DNA from: Rostratula benghalensis
Lineage: Eukaryota; Chordata; Aves; Charadriiformes; Rostratulidae
Assembly: GCA_013399305.1 (NCBI GenBank)
Contig: VXAI01000245.1
Coordinates: 585,534-649,533, forward strand
DNA length: 64,000 bases
Direction of reading: 5' to 3'
Shown here: positions 63,265-64,000 of the stretch, piece after piece
How positions within the stretch are numbered: position 1 is the first letter of the stretch
How the letters are laid out: each line of letters begins with the position of its first letter
Notes under the pieces: model-generated
What the model was told of the DNA's origin: nothing
Database searches by the model: none
The model's input: only the letters and a program-made list of their open reading frames with translations
Position numbers and translations under genes: made by a program

Positions 63265-64000
63265 CCACAACAGGGCACAAAAGAAAATTAAGCAGCCAAA
63301 AACCCTCTGCAAATTATTTTTTCATATTTATGTTCAGCTCATTTATCTGCAGGGTGAGAGGGAACTGGGATAAAGGGGTGGCCTCTTCTTAGTTTCTGGA
63401 GAAAGGAGTGATGTTCAGGCAGGGAGGAGTGATAAAACTGCCCAGACCCATCTAAGCTCAAGCACCAATGTAGGAGTTTCATGGTTATTTAGAACAGAAA
63501 TATCTGGTGAGGCTGGAAGCACCCGACTTCTACAAGGGTTACGCTCACTGCCGGGGAAAAAAGCAAGGGGGGGAAAAAAGGAGTAATGCAGCAGACACGT
63601 GTTAAGGGATGCCAGGTGGAACTAAGTGGTGTTTGACGTTGCTGCGGGCGAGGCAGCACAACGGGAGCCAACAGCAGAGCACGGGAAGGCACGGGCCCAT
63701 CTCGGGGTTTGGGGGGGGCCGCGGAGGCACAGAGCAGCCAAGAAGCCAACCCTCCAACTTTCCAGCTTGGTTAAATCCACCTCCAGCTGTTTGGGAATGT
63801 TGGTAGCAGAGTAAGGTGGATATAAAAAAAGATGGAAAGCTGGGGCTGGGAAGTGGAGGGGAAGAGTCACAGAAAGAATTTAATCTTCAGTTTAGCCAAA
63901 ATAACATTCATCAAGACATAAGCTTCTGAAAGAGTATCCTAAATAACGTGCAAGGGCAAGAAAGGGAAGCTAAAGAGAGCACAGCAAAGAGAATAACAGA
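63265..64000. other. Gene-free interval at the right edge
   Basis: No gene supported. A GC-rich patch with a G8 run occurs at about 63640-63730. Frames of 60-86 codons on both strands there have no known domain. Sequence continues beyond the window. Confidence 0.5.

Noticed and set aside
1..64000. CRISPR arrays, tRNA or rRNA genes, integrated viruses with gag/pol/env, bacterial operons
   Set aside because: None seen on either strand; the only reverse-transcriptase-like sequence is the CR1 LINE relic.

Overview
The window looks like nuclear DNA from a bird. It is AT-rich, intron- and desert-like vertebrate sequence whose only recognisable interspersed repeats are CR1 LINE fragments, mostly 5'-truncated 3' ends with the typical AGAATCATAGAAT-type terminus. 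I see no Alu, L1 or other mammalian-type repeats. There are no prokaryotic operons, CRISPR arrays, rRNA genes or recognisable tRNA genes. Most of the short open frames are chance frames or lie inside CR1 copies.

Layout. Positions 1-6171 are presumed intron or 5' flank of the first gene. Positions 6172-7366 hold the coding exon of TENT5D (FAM46D), a non-canonical cytoplasmic poly(A) polymerase with all three predicted catalytic acidic residues intact. Its 3' UTR follows, with several candidate poly(A) signals between 7.4 and 10.4 kb. From about 10.4 to 57.2 kb there is a gene-poor stretch with eight of the nine CR1 fragments, several long A/T tracts, small tandem repeats, two clear hairpins and some patches that could be conserved regulatory DNA. 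At 57.67-58.55 kb, on the minus strand, there is an intact intronless Qa-SNARE gene most like syntaxin-11. It ends in a cysteine cluster rather than a transmembrane helix. A 9-unit, 30-bp minisatellite begins 99 bases beyond its stop codon. From about 60.97 to 62.5 kb the DNA looks like the 3' UTR of a further minus-strand gene entering from the right; this is inferred from a poly(A) signal with UGUA motifs. The ninth CR1 fragment lies at 62.9-63.3 kb.

The two protein genes have no evident joint function: one extends mRNA poly(A) tails, the other belongs to a membrane-fusion family. In human the TENT5D neighbourhood is Xq21 (TBX22, TENT5D, BRWD3), so the right-hand 3' UTR could belong to BRWD3. 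That is inference from synteny, not from any coding exon seen here.

I found no strong evidence for a new biological system. The items most worth checking are the STX11-like single-exon gene beside TENT5D, the in-register 30-bp minisatellite after it, two compact inverted repeats (10.43 and 30.50 kb), and a possible conserved non-coding element at 27.6-28.2 kb.
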